DNA from: Achromobacter pestifer
Lineage (GTDB): Bacteria; Pseudomonadota; Gammaproteobacteria; Burkholderiales; Burkholderiaceae_B
DNA: 64,000 nucleotides
Assembly (NCBI RefSeq): GCF_902859625.1
Contig: NZ_CADIJX010000007.1
Coordinates: 186,001 to 250,000, forward strand
Reading direction: 5' to 3'
Position 1 is the first letter of the stretch; every line of letters begins with the position of its first letter. The notes below the pieces were generated by a model that searched no databases, had not been told where the DNA came from, and saw only the letters and a program-made list of their open reading frames with translations. Positions 26,513-36,521 of this stretch are shown here, one piece after another. Both the position numbers and the translations under genes were made by a program.

Positions 26513-27958
26513 ATGGGCACTCGTAAGTTTCGCGGTTTCGGTCTGATTGCCATCGGTGCGGTGGCTGGCGTATTGCTTAGCGTTGGAGTGACAGCTGTCG
26601 CCCAGCGTGGCAGTCCCCTGCCTCTGGACGAGCTCAGGCAACTGAGCAGCGTCTTCGACGCCATCAAGCGCAACTACGTCGAAGCGGTCGATGACAAGAC
26701 ACTGATCGACAATGCCATCTCAGGCATGGTCTCCAACCTGGACCCGCACTCCGCTTACCTGGATGCCGACGCATTCCGTGAAATGCAGACGGCGACGCAA
26801 GGCGAGTTCGGCGGCCTGGGCATCGAGGTTGGCGCGGAAGACGGTTTCGTGAAGGTGATCTCGCCGATCGAAGGCACGCCCGCCGCGCGCGCTGGCGTCA
26901 TGGCCGGCGATCTGATCATCAAGATCGACGACACGCCCACCAAGGGCATGACCCTGAACGACGCCGTCAAGCTCATGCGCGGCGCACCCAAGTCGCCGAT
27001 CACGCTGACCATCATGCGCGCCGATCGTCCCCAGCCCATCGTGCTGAAGATCATCCGCGACGTCATCAAGGTGCGCAGCGTGCGCAGCAAGATGCTGGAT
27101 AACGGCGTCGGCTACATCCGTGTTGCTCAATTCCAGGAAAAGACCGGCTCGGATCTCGCCAAGGAACTGAAAGACCTGGGCGCCAAAGAACCGCTCAAGG
27201 GCCTGGTGCTGGATTTGCGCAATGACCCGGGTGGCCTGCTGACCAGCGCCATCGGCGTGTCTGGCGCGTTCCTGCCGGCTGACGCCCTGGTGGTGTCCAC
27301 CGACGGCCGCACGCCCGACGCCCGCCACAAGTACCTGGCCACGCCGTCGGAATACGCCCGCGGTGAAAGCAACTACCTGGCAGGCTTGCCTGCCTGGACC
27401 AAGACGGTGCCGATGGTGGTGCTGGTGAACGTGGGTTCGGCCTCGGCTTCCGAGATCGTGGCCGGCGCGCTCCAGGATCACAAGCGTGCCAAAGTCCTGG
27501 GTAATCGCACCTTCGGCAAGGGCTCGGTGCAGGTCATCCTGCCGTTGTCCGAAAGCACCGCGGTCAAGCTGACCACGTCGCGCTACTTCACGCCCAGCGG
27601 CCGTTCCATCCAGGCCACCGGCATCGAACCGGACTACGTCGTTGCCGATACGGCTGACGGCGACTTGTTCCGCCTGCCGCGTGAAGCCGACCTGCAACGC
27701 CACTTGTCCAACCCGGGCACGTCCAACGAAGTGAAGTCCAATTCGGACCAAGACAACGTTGACGTTCCGACCAAGGTGTTCGAGTTCGGCGGCAAGGACG
27801 ACTTCCAGCTGCAACAGGCGCTGAACGTGCTGGCCGGCAAGCCGGTGCAAAAGGGTTCGGCTCGTGCACAGGCCAAGGCTGACGCCAAGGCCGGCGGGGG
27901 TACGCCCACGCGCATGAAGATCACGCCGACCGGAGTCGAGCCCAGCAAGGACAAATGA
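26513..27958 (+). CDS. ctpA: Carboxyl-terminal processing protease (S41 family)
   Basis: 481 residues from the ATG at 26513; a GTG two codons earlier is possible. An N-terminal signal anchor (FGLIAIGAVAGVLLSVGVTAVAQ) sends it to the periplasm. A PDZ domain (GGLGIEVGAEDGFVKVISPIEGTPAARAGVMAGDLIIKID) precedes the S41 catalytic core with the Ser in VNVGSASASEIVAGALQDHKRA and the Lys in RTFGKGSVQ. It probably trims or degrades envelope proteins, including peptidoglycan enzymes. The stop overlaps the next gene's start by 4 bp. Confidence 0.95.
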   Translation: MGTRKFRGFGLIAIGAVAGVLLSVGVTAVAQRGSPLPLDELRQLSSVFDAIKRNYVEAVDDKTLIDNAISGMVSNLDPHSAYLDADAFREMQTATQGEFGGLGIEVGAEDGFVKVISPIEGTPAARAGVMAGDLIIKIDDTPTKGMTLNDAVKLMRGAPKSPITLTIMRADRPQPIVLKIIRDVIKVRSVRSKMLDNGVGYIRVAQFQEKTGSDLAKELKDLGAKEPLKGLVLDLRNDPGGLLTSAIGVSGAFLPADALVVSTDGRTPDARHKYLATPSEYARGESNYLAGLPAWTKTVPMVVLVNVGSASASEIVAGALQDHKRAKVLGNRTFGKGSVQVILPLSESTAVKLTTSRYFTPSGRSIQATGIEPDYVVADTADGDLFRLPREADLQRHLSNPGTSNEVKSNSDQDNVDVPTKVFEFGGKDDFQLQQALNVLAGKPVQKGSARAQAKADAKAGGGTPTRMKITPTGVEPSKDK

Positions 27959-28710
27959 ACGACGAGCAACTGCTGCGCTACGCCCGCCACATCCTGCTCG
28001 ACGAGCTGGGAATAGAAGGGCAGGAAAAACTGCTGGCGGCGCGTGTGCTCATCGTGGGAGCGGGTGGACTGGGTTCACCCGCAGCGCTCTACCTGGCCAC
28101 CGCCGGCGTGGGCGACATCACCCTGGCTGACGACGACATCGTCGAACTCAGCAATCTGCAACGCCAGATCCTCCACACCACCGCCAGCGTCGGCCGCCCC
28201 AAGGCCGAATCCGGGCGCGACATGCTGGCGGCGTTCAATCCGCAAGCGCAGGTCCATGCCCGCGTCGAACGCCTGAAGGATCAGGCATTGTCCGACGCGG
28301 TGGCAAACGCGGATCTGGTGCTGGACTGTACCGACAACTTCACCACGCGCCACGCCATCAACCGCGCTTGCGTGCAGCATCGCAAGCCGCTGGTATCCGG
28401 CGCCGCGATCCGTTTCGACGGCCAGGTCAGCGTCTACGACCTGCGCGACGACAACGCGCCCTGTTACCACTGCCTGTTCCCGGAAGCGGACGACGTTGAG
28501 GAAGCCAATTGCGCCACCATGGGCGTGTTCGCCCCGGTGGTCGGCATCATCGGCAGCATGCAAGCGGCCGAAGCGCTGAAGCTGCTGTCCGGCGTGGGGG
28601 AAAGCCTGTCCGGCCGCTTGCTGTGGCTGGATGTCCGCACCATGCAATGGCGCAGTGTCAACGTCCAGCGCGACCCCGAATGTGCGGTCTGCGGCCATCG
28701 CGGGCACTGA
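27955..28710 (+). CDS. moeB: MoeB/ThiF-family adenylyltransferase
   Basis: E1-like enzyme that adenylates the C-terminal glycine of a ubiquitin-fold sulfur carrier (MoaD or ThiS). 251 residues: ATP-binding VLIVGAGGLGSPAALYLA, the NLQRQILH loop, DCTDNFTTRHAINRAC, and two CxxC zinc pairs (CYHC, CAVC). MoeB and ThiF cannot be told apart from sequence here. It is translationally coupled to ctpA, an arrangement common in Burkholderiales. Confidence 0.92.
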   Translation: MNDEQLLRYARHILLDELGIEGQEKLLAARVLIVGAGGLGSPAALYLATAGVGDITLADDDIVELSNLQRQILHTTASVGRPKAESGRDMLAAFNPQAQVHARVERLKDQALSDAVANADLVLDCTDNFTTRHAINRACVQHRKPLVSGAAIRFDGQVSVYDLRDDNAPCYHCLFPEADDVEEANCATMGVFAPVVGIIGSMQAAEALKLLSGVGESLSGRLLWLDVRTMQWRSVNVQRDPECAVCGHRGH

Positions 28711-28849
28711 GGCCCGCTGGGCGTCCAAGCCGAAAACACGTCTCACGCGGTGGCCTTATTGCCCATCGGGACAATGTTAAAGGCTTGAAATACCTGCTAT
28801 AACGCCTGCCAGCCTACAGAATTCAGGTAATGGCGATGGACGCGACGGT

Positions 28850-30058
28850 GTGGATACAGGACTGAAGTTCAGTTTGCCCAAGTGGCGTCTGACCCGATGG
28901 TTGACGCATTCGGGGCAAGACACGCCTGCGGATATCCGCGCGGGCCTGATCGCCAGCTTGTTTGGCACGCTCCCCATTTTTGCCGGAGGAGTCATCAATA
29001 CGTTGATGATTTCAGGCGTGGTCACCTGGCGGCGCCCCGAGCCCCTGTATATCTCGTGGCTGCTGCTGGAGGTGGTGCTCGCCATCGTCCGCGTCACGAT
29101 CCTGCGCTCGGCCTTGCGCGCCGCGTCCAAGGGCGGCAACACCCATACCGACATCTATATTCTGCTGGCCCTGATGTGGGCATTCAGTGTGGGCTACGGC
29201 GTGTTCGTCACCTTCCTCAACGGAGACTGGCTGGCCGCGACCTTGGCGGGCGTGTCCTGCGGCGCGATGGCCGGGGGCATTTGCTTTCGCAACTACGGCG
29301 CACCCAGGCTGGTCGGCGCGATGATTTTCCTGAGCTTGGGGCCGATGTGCCTGGGTGCCTTGTTCACCGGCGAATACGTCACGGCCATCGTTTTCATCCA
29401 GATTCCCTTCTATCTGGTCAGCATGACCATCGCCTCGCACCGGTTGAACCGCATTTTGGTGTCCACCATGCTGGCCGAACGCGACAGCGAACGCCGCGCC
29501 AGTGAAGACGCGCTGACGGGACTGGCCAATCGGACGGGGCTGCAAGTGGCGCTGGAGCGGGTCTGCGCCAGCGCGCGCGGGCACGATAGCCAGGCGGCGC
29601 TGCTGTACATGGACATGGATGATTTCAAGCGGATCAACGATACCTACGGCCATGCTGCCGGCGACCAGGTATTGACCACCGTCGCTCAGCGCATGCGCGG
29701 CATGCTGCGGGTGGACGATGTGGCCGCCCGGATTGGCGGCGATGAATTCATCGTGTTGGTGACGGGCATCGACGCCGTGGCCGCATTGCGGTTGGGCGAA
29801 CACTTGTTGCGCGACGCATCCCAGCCTATCTCGCTGGCGGACGGCACCCGCGTGAGCGTGGGTCTGTCGATCGGCATTTCGATTATTTCGGGCGCCAACC
29901 GAAACCCGCAAACCGCGCTGGATTCGGCGGATGCGGCGTTGTATCGAGCCAAGGCGCGAGGCGGCCGTTGCTGCGAGATCGTGGGGAACAGCGAGGTCGA
30001 GGACGTCACGCTGTCGGACAGCAACGGCACTGGTAGCGGCGAACCCGCCGCCGCCTGA
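28850..30058 (+). CDS. Membrane-bound diguanylate cyclase (GGDEF)
   Basis: 402 residues from a GTG at 28850, the only in-frame start that fits; an ATG at 28837 is in a frame that stops at once. About five to six hydrophobic segments (for example GLIASLFGTLPIFAGGVINTLM, ALMWAFSVGYGVFVTFL, LVGAMIFLSLGPMCLGALF) precede a GGDEF domain: DALTGLANRTGLQVAL, YMDMDDFKRINDTYGHAAGDQVL and the intact signature GGDEF. An inhibitory I-site RxxD (RVDD) lies exactly five residues before it. It should make c-di-GMP with product feedback. Monocistronic. Confidence 0.93.
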   Translation: MDTGLKFSLPKWRLTRWLTHSGQDTPADIRAGLIASLFGTLPIFAGGVINTLMISGVVTWRRPEPLYISWLLLEVVLAIVRVTILRSALRAASKGGNTHTDIYILLALMWAFSVGYGVFVTFLNGDWLAATLAGVSCGAMAGGICFRNYGAPRLVGAMIFLSLGPMCLGALFTGEYVTAIVFIQIPFYLVSMTIASHRLNRILVSTMLAERDSERRASEDALTGLANRTGLQVALERVCASARGHDSQAALLYMDMDDFKRINDTYGHAAGDQVLTTVAQRMRGMLRVDDVAARIGGDEFIVLVTGIDAVAALRLGEHLLRDASQPISLADGTRVSVGLSIGISIISGANRNPQTALDSADAALYRAKARGGRCCEIVGNSEVEDVTLSDSNGTGSGEPAAA

Positions 30059-30119
30059 GGACGGATCCTGGCGACGTTGTGGTGAGTTCGTGGGCAGATT
30101 TTGCCCTCATTCGCCAATA

Positions 30120-30158
30120 GTTATCAGATAACCTGAGAACTATGCCTATAATCGGGTC
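30120..30158 (+). promoter_or_regulatory. Promoter with operator-like palindrome, predicted leaderless start
   Basis: A perfect 13-bp palindrome GTTATCAGATAAC (30120-30132) lies where a -35 box would be. A consensus -10 TATAAT is at 30147-30152. Transcription would start about 7 bp downstream, at or next to the A of the ATG at 30159, leaving no room for a Shine-Dalgarno sequence. Confidence 0.65.
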
Positions 30159-30878
30159 ATGCTGACCAAGACCCTTACCCTGACCGAACAGGTCGCCCGC
30201 CAGATCGCGACGGACATTGCCGATGGTGTGCATGCCATCGGTGCCAAATTGCCGCCGGGCCGTGTCCTGGCCGAGCAATATGGCGTCAGCGCAGCCGTCA
30301 TCCGTGAAGCGACCGAACGCTTGCGCGCACAGGGTCTGATCCAAAGCCGTCAGGGTTCGGGCAGCACCGTGGTGTCGCGCACCGGCACGCAGGGTTTCCA
30401 GGTGTCCACCGGCATCGCCGTGGACCGTCAGCAATTGGCCAACGTCTATGAATTGCGGATGGAACTGGAGGGAGGGGCCGCCGCGCTGGCGGCGTTGCGC
30501 CGCAATGCTTCCGACCTGACCGCCATGGCGCGCGCGCTGGCCGATCTGGAAGCCCATCTTGAGCATCCCGAACAAGGGGTGGATCACGACGTTGCCTTCC
30601 ACGTTGCCATTGCCGCGGCAACCCACAACAGCACCTATCAAGACCTGTTGCAGTATCTGAACCTGCAACTGCGGCTGGCTGTCAGCACCGCGCGCACCAA
30701 TAGCCGCCTGCAAGATGGCCTGACCGCGGCGGTGCACCAGGAACACGTCGCCGTGTTTGAGGCCATCCGCGCCGGCAATCCCGAACAAGCCCGCCAGGCG
30801 GCGGTCTTCCATTTGCAGCAGGCGGCTCGCCGCCTGCAACTCGATCCCTTCTTTCCCACGGCAACGCAGACATCATGA
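30159..30878 (+). CDS. FadR-subfamily GntR transcriptional regulator
   Basis: 239 residues. The N-terminal winged helix (LTEQVARQIATDIADGVHAIGAKLPPGRVLAEQYGVSAAVIREATERLRAQGLIQSRQGSGSTV) is GntR-type. The C-terminal all-helical FCD domain (LRMELEGGAAALAALRR...DHDVAFHVAIAAATHNSTYQDLLQYL...HVAVFEAIRAGNPEQARQA) carries the Asp/His metal and ligand residues. Its stop overlaps the start of the FAD-linked oxidase, so it most likely controls that gene in response to a hydroxy acid such as lactate, glycolate or 2-hydroxyglutarate. Confidence 0.9.
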   Translation: MLTKTLTLTEQVARQIATDIADGVHAIGAKLPPGRVLAEQYGVSAAVIREATERLRAQGLIQSRQGSGSTVVSRTGTQGFQVSTGIAVDRQQLANVYELRMELEGGAAALAALRRNASDLTAMARALADLEAHLEHPEQGVDHDVAFHVAIAAATHNSTYQDLLQYLNLQLRLAVSTARTNSRLQDGLTAAVHQEHVAVFEAIRAGNPEQARQAAVFHLQQAARRLQLDPFFPTATQTS

Positions 30879-32287
30879 GCGCATCCGACTTCACGCAACG
30901 CCTGGCCCAGGCCCTGGGCCCCGACACCGTCTACACCGCCGACGCGGATATCGCGCCCTGGCTGTCCGATTGGCGCGGCCTGTACAACGGCCATGCCCAG
31001 GCGGTGGTGCGCCCGCGCACGACCGCCGATGTGGCAGCCTGCCTGGCGCTGTGCCAGAAAGAAGGCGTGCCGGTGGTGCCGCGCGGCGGTAATACCGGTC
31101 TGTGCGGTGGCGCCACGCCGGACGGCAGCGCGAAGAATGTGGTGTTGAGCCTGGATCGCATGAACGCCGTGCGCGCCATCGACACCGTGGCCAATACGAT
31201 GGTGGCCGAAGCCGGCGCCATCCTGGGCAACCTGCGCCGCGCCGCGCAGGACGCCGGGCGACTGCTGCCGTTGAGTCTGGCCGCGGAGGATTCCAGCCAG
31301 ATCGGCGGCAACGTCGCCACCAACGCCGGTGGCGTGAACGTGGTGCGCTACGGCATGGCGCGCGAGCTCGTGTTGGGCCTGGAAGCGGTGCTGCCCACGG
31401 GCGAAATCTTCAACGGCCTGCGCACGCTGCGCAAGGACAATACGGGCTACGACCTGAAGCAGTTGTTGATCGGTTCCGAAGGCACGCTTGGCGTGATCAC
31501 GGCGGTGGCGCTGCGTTTGTTTCCGCGTACCGATGTACGTTCGGTGGTGCTGACCGCAGTCGAATCGCCCGCGCAGGCGTTGCAATTGTTCGAGATCCTG
31601 TTCGAGCAATGCGGTGCGCGCTTGCAGGCGTTTGAATACTTTTCGGGTGACTGCCTGGACTTGGTGCTGACGCATGCCGAAGGCGTGCAGGAACCGTTCG
31701 ATCAACGCTATCCGGCGTATGTGCTGGTGGAATTGGCGGACACCGCTGACGAGGCGGGCCTGACGACGTTGCTTGAGAACGTGATTGGGACGGCGTTGGA
31801 ACGCGGCCTGTGCCTGGATGCGGCGGTATCGGCGTCGCTGTCGCAGTTGCAGACGCTGTGGAAGCTGCGCGAGGAAATCTCGGAGGCGCAACGCGCGGAC
31901 GGCCCGCACTTGAAGCACGATGTGTCGCTGCCGATTGAGCGCATTCCGGATTTCATGGTGTCGGCGGAAGCGCGCGTGCGTGCGCTTTACCCGGATATCC
32001 GCCCGTTCATCTTCGGCCATTTTGGCGACGGCAACCTGCACTACAACCTGTCGCGCCCGGCAGGCGCGGCGCGCGACTGGGTGTCAGTGCATGGCGCGGC
32101 GATCACGGATGCGGTGCTGAACGAAGTGAATCGCTACGGCGGAAGTATTTCCGCGGAACATGGGATTGGGCAGTTGAAGCGGGAGCATTTCTTGCATAGC
32201 AAGGATGCCGTGGAGTTGAGGTTGATGCGCGAGATCAAGAAGGTGATGGATCCGGCGGGGATCATGAATCCGGGGAAGCTGCTGTAA
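30875..32287 (+). CDS. FAD-linked 2-hydroxyacid oxidase/dehydrogenase (GlcD/D-2-hydroxyglutarate dehydrogenase type)
   Basis: 470 residues of the VAO/PCMH flavoprotein family. The FAD-binding half shows VVRPRTTADVAACLALC, VPVVPRGGNTGLCGGATP, LSLAAEDSSQIGGNVATNAGGVNVVRYG and GYDLKQLLIGSEGTLGVIT. The C-terminal cap and metal site show FIFGHFGDGNLHYN and SISAEHGIGQLKREHF. It oxidises a D-2-hydroxyacid, passing electrons onward. D-2-hydroxyglutarate or D-lactate are the likeliest substrates. Coupled by ATGA overlap to its GntR regulator. Confidence 0.9.
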   Translation: MSASDFTQRLAQALGPDTVYTADADIAPWLSDWRGLYNGHAQAVVRPRTTADVAACLALCQKEGVPVVPRGGNTGLCGGATPDGSAKNVVLSLDRMNAVRAIDTVANTMVAEAGAILGNLRRAAQDAGRLLPLSLAAEDSSQIGGNVATNAGGVNVVRYGMARELVLGLEAVLPTGEIFNGLRTLRKDNTGYDLKQLLIGSEGTLGVITAVALRLFPRTDVRSVVLTAVESPAQALQLFEILFEQCGARLQAFEYFSGDCLDLVLTHAEGVQEPFDQRYPAYVLVELADTADEAGLTTLLENVIGTALERGLCLDAAVSASLSQLQTLWKLREEISEAQRADGPHLKHDVSLPIERIPDFMVSAEARVRALYPDIRPFIFGHFGDGNLHYNLSRPAGAARDWVSVHGAAITDAVLNEVNRYGGSISAEHGIGQLKREHFLHSKDAVELRLMREIKKVMDPAGIMNPGKLL

Positions 32288-32329
32288 GAGGGATGTTGGG
32301 GGATGCAGGGCGGGCCGTGGCGGTTGAGG

Positions 32330-32508
32330 CTTCGTAGGTCGCCCATCGTCGCTGTCGGCGTGACGGCGCGCGCCCACGATTGCGGTCCGGAGCCTTCGCT
32401 CCGGACGTCCCCGTCGTCATCCTCGTCCGCCTTCGGCTCCCTTCGGATTCCCTCGGGCGCATCAAGGTTGCGAGCCGTCACGCCGACAGCGACGACGGGC
32501 TACGGAAG
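32330..32508. repeat. Long inverted repeat with internal hairpins
   Basis: The core arms, 32346-32367 and 32474-32495, are a perfect 22-bp inverted repeat; imperfect complementarity extends the arms to about 32330 and 32508. The 106-bp interior includes the hairpin TCCGGAGC-CTTC-GCTCCGGA (about 32386-32405). Confidence 0.85.
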
Positions 32509-32565
32509 TCTTGGGTCGGGGTGCTGCTAGGCTTGTGTTTGCTGAGGGGTGCTGCGGGGCCGGCT

Positions 32566-32593
32566 GATTGCCGGCGCCGGGGCGCCGGCAATC
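32566..32593. repeat. GC-rich perfect hairpin
   Basis: GATTGCCGGCGCC (32566-32578) and its reverse complement (32581-32593) are separated by only GG. It is very stable if transcribed, and could help terminate either converging gene, but has no T-run. Confidence 0.8.
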
Positions 32594-32630
32594 GGCATAC
32601 GCATTGTGTGTCGGTGGGGGCTTGCGACGA

Positions 32631-32698
32631 TGATGGGTTGCGTGCGGCACAGGTCCGTGTGCTTGGGGCTGGCGGAACGCACTCCACCCATCCTACGG
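32631..32698 (+). repeat. 68-bp palindromic repeat element, copy 3
   Basis: Starts TGATGGGTTGCG and ends CACCCATCCTACGG, with exactly the same 68-bp length as the pair at 20056-20240 but a diverged middle. Ends are conserved, the centre is not. Confidence 0.75.
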
Positions 32699-32968
32699 AA
32701 GACGAACGGCATCCTTGCGGGGCCAGTGCAAACCACGTCCAAGACAACGCAAGTCGATGCGTAAGCTCCCGAACGCCGCCCGCGCGGCCGGCCGGGAGCG
32801 GGCCCCGCAAGATCTTCCACCATTCCCCGCTGTGGAGAAGAACCCTAAGCACACCGACCGACCCAGCCGCCGTGAGATTGCGGCTAGCGGAGTCCGGTGT
32901 GTTGGGGGTCTGGGGTACGACGGGCGTCTAAAGAACCCTGCCCGCCGCAGCACTCCTGCTCTCCCAAT

Positions 32969-35042
<2,074 letters not shown>

Positions 35043-35291
35043 TGCGCGAAAGCGAAGTATAGAGCCAGTCGGCGCGTTCCAGGTGCACCATGTGTGCCGC
35101 ACCGCGTCCTGTTGATAGGCGGGCGGGCAGGAAGGCCTGAGAGGTGACATCTGACAAGGGCTGGTATTACTGCTTTACATTTGGATTCAGTCTGCGGCGA
35201 CAGTGTCATTCAGGTTCGGTACACTTTTTCAATGAAACGCCCGGCGGGCAATCGCGTCGCCGGGCTCAGTCCACTTAAGAAGGAATCGAGC

Positions 35292-35849
35292 ATGCAACTG
35301 ACCCTACGCAAATTGGCGCCCGCTTTGATTGTTGTGACGTTGGCGCTGGCAGGTTGCAAGACCGCCCCGACGAAGCCGTCTGGTGCCGCGGCCACGCCCG
35401 ACGCCGGTCAACAGACAACCCAGCCGACCGCAGGCGCGTCGGTGGACTTCTACTTGGCGCAGCAGCAAGCGGCGCCGGGCCTGCGCGAAATCTCCTTGCC
35501 TGACGGCAAGCTCTACATGCAGGAAGTGCCGGTGCTGACGCGCGCGGACCTGACCGACGCCGCCGCGTTGGTGGATCGTCAAGGTCAGAACTTCGTGGGT
35601 TTGCGCTTCTCGGAATCCGGTGCGCGCAAGTTGACCGAAGTGAGCACCAAGAATATCGGCAGCCGTCTGGCGTTGGTGATCGACCATGAACTGGTCGCAG
35701 CCCCCAGCATCGCTGAACCGCTGAATCGTGGCGTGCTGGCCTTTGGTGTGGCATCGGCTCAAGCCGCATCCGAAATCGCCGCCAAGATCCGTGGCGATGC
35801 AGCACCCGCCCCGGCTGCTGGCGGCGCCGCACCCGCGCCCAAGCCCTGA
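35292..35849 (+). CDS. Lipoprotein with SecD P1-head-like domain
   Basis: 185 residues from the ATG at 35292. The signal peptide ends in a lipobox (VVTLALAGCK, Cys at about 21), so the protein is lipid-anchored. A Thr/Ala/Pro linker leads to a domain of about 110 residues (REISLPDGKLYMQEVPVLTRADLTDAAALVDRQGQNFVGLRFSESGARKLTEVSTKNIGSRLALVIDHELVAAPSIAEPLNRG). This closely resembles the P1 head subdomain of SecD, but the rest of SecD is absent. Standalone copies have no established function. A strong terminator follows. Confidence 0.85.
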   Translation: MQLTLRKLAPALIVVTLALAGCKTAPTKPSGAAATPDAGQQTTQPTAGASVDFYLAQQQAAPGLREISLPDGKLYMQEVPVLTRADLTDAAALVDRQGQNFVGLRFSESGARKLTEVSTKNIGSRLALVIDHELVAAPSIAEPLNRGVLAFGVASAQAASEIAAKIRGDAAPAPAAGGAAPAPKP

Positions 35850-35889
35850 TTTACGCGCGGGCAGATCGCCCGCCGCTAGCTGTACGCAA

Positions 35890-35921
35890 ATATCCGCATC
35901 GAACGATGCGGATATTTTTTT
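35890..35921 (+). terminator. Rho-independent terminator after the SecD-head lipoprotein
   Basis: A perfect 12-bp stem (35890-35901 with 35904-35915) closed by AA and followed by a run of seven T. Confidence 0.92.
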
Positions 35922-35938
35922 GCCCGCCTGTCGCGGGG

Positions 35939-35966
35939 AATCAAGAATCAGGAATCAGGAATCAGG
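35939..35966. repeat. 7-bp tandem repeat, four units
   Basis: AATCAAG followed by three copies of AATCAGG, between the terminator and the end of the XRE regulator gene. Short, and in no coding sequence. Confidence 0.85.
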
Positions 35967-35992
35967 AAAAGGGCAGGACGGCCCGGCTGGAA

Positions 35993-36442
35993 TCAGCCGA
36001 TCTTGCGGCCGCGCGGCTTCACGGTGCGGCGAGCTTGCGCCATTTCAATGAAGGTCTTTGTCAGGGCTTCAAGCATCGCGCGGTCTTCGGCCGATAGTCC
36101 GTCGAACTGCGAAGGCGCGATATTGGGGTAGGGCCAAGGCGCTTGCGGACGGGCGCGCTTGGCCAGGCGGGGCATCGTTTCGGCAACGCCCAAAGACGGA
36201 ATCGTGTCAGACAAGTCGTAGCCTTCCATGGGCAATTCCATGGGGCCTTTGCCGGTTTCGAGCCATTCGGGCTCGATTTTCAGAATCTGCGCCAACTTGC
36301 GTACGGATCGGCTGGAGTGGCGAAGCCCGCTTTCGTAACTGGCGATTGCACTTTGCGATATTCGCGCCAGACGCGCGAGCGTCTTCTGCGTGTGGCCACG
36401 CAGAAGACGGGCTTGCTTCAATCGGTCTGAAAATGTCTTCAC
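35993..36442 (-). CDS. XRE-family helix-turn-helix regulator
   Basis: 149 residues. The N-terminal Cro/CI-type HTH covers about 4-65 (FSDRLKQARLLRGHTQKTLARLARISQSAIASYESGLRHSSRSVRKLAQILKIEPEWLETGKGPM), like the DNA-binding half of phage-type repressors. The C-terminus is a short acidic/helical part ending in KPRGRKIG, with no LexA-type peptidase. No other phage genes are nearby. Divergent from the OmpR-like gene by 79 bp, so the two probably share a control region. Confidence 0.88.
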   Translation of the reverse strand: MKTFSDRLKQARLLRGHTQKTLARLARISQSAIASYESGLRHSSRSVRKLAQILKIEPEWLETGKGPMELPMEGYDLSDTIPSLGVAETMPRLAKRARPQAPWPYPNIAPSQFDGLSAEDRAMLEALTKTFIEMAQARRTVKPRGRKIG

Positions 36443-36487
36443 GAGTCGATTGAAGCTTGCTCATGATTTACTTTGGTGGTTATAAGC

Positions 36488-36501
36488 ATTACTTGAGTGA
36501 T
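36488..36501. promoter_or_regulatory. Candidate operator between divergent regulators
   Basis: ATTACTTGAGTGAT is a near-perfect 14-bp palindrome (one mismatched pair) placed centrally in the 79-bp gap between the XRE and OmpR-like genes. This is a plausible XRE dimer site; no binding partner can be shown from sequence. Confidence 0.35.
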
Positions 36502-36521
36502 AGTCCGGGAGGTGCGATCGC

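Larger units (their letters stand above)
32288..32968. other. 681-bp gene-free gap with stacked palindromes
   Basis: No frame here has a plausible start and recognisable protein; the short overlapping frames disagree in phase across the gap. It instead holds three inverted-repeat structures, listed separately (32330-32508, 32566-32593, 32631-32698), followed by about 270 bp without recognised features. It lies between the oxidase and thiC, whose 3' ends converge. Confidence 0.7.

Noticed and set aside
32380-32931. 183-codon plus-strand frame in the oxidase-thiC gap
   Set aside because: It crosses the inverted repeats and the 68-bp element, is low in recognisable structure and changes character along its length; treated as non-coding.
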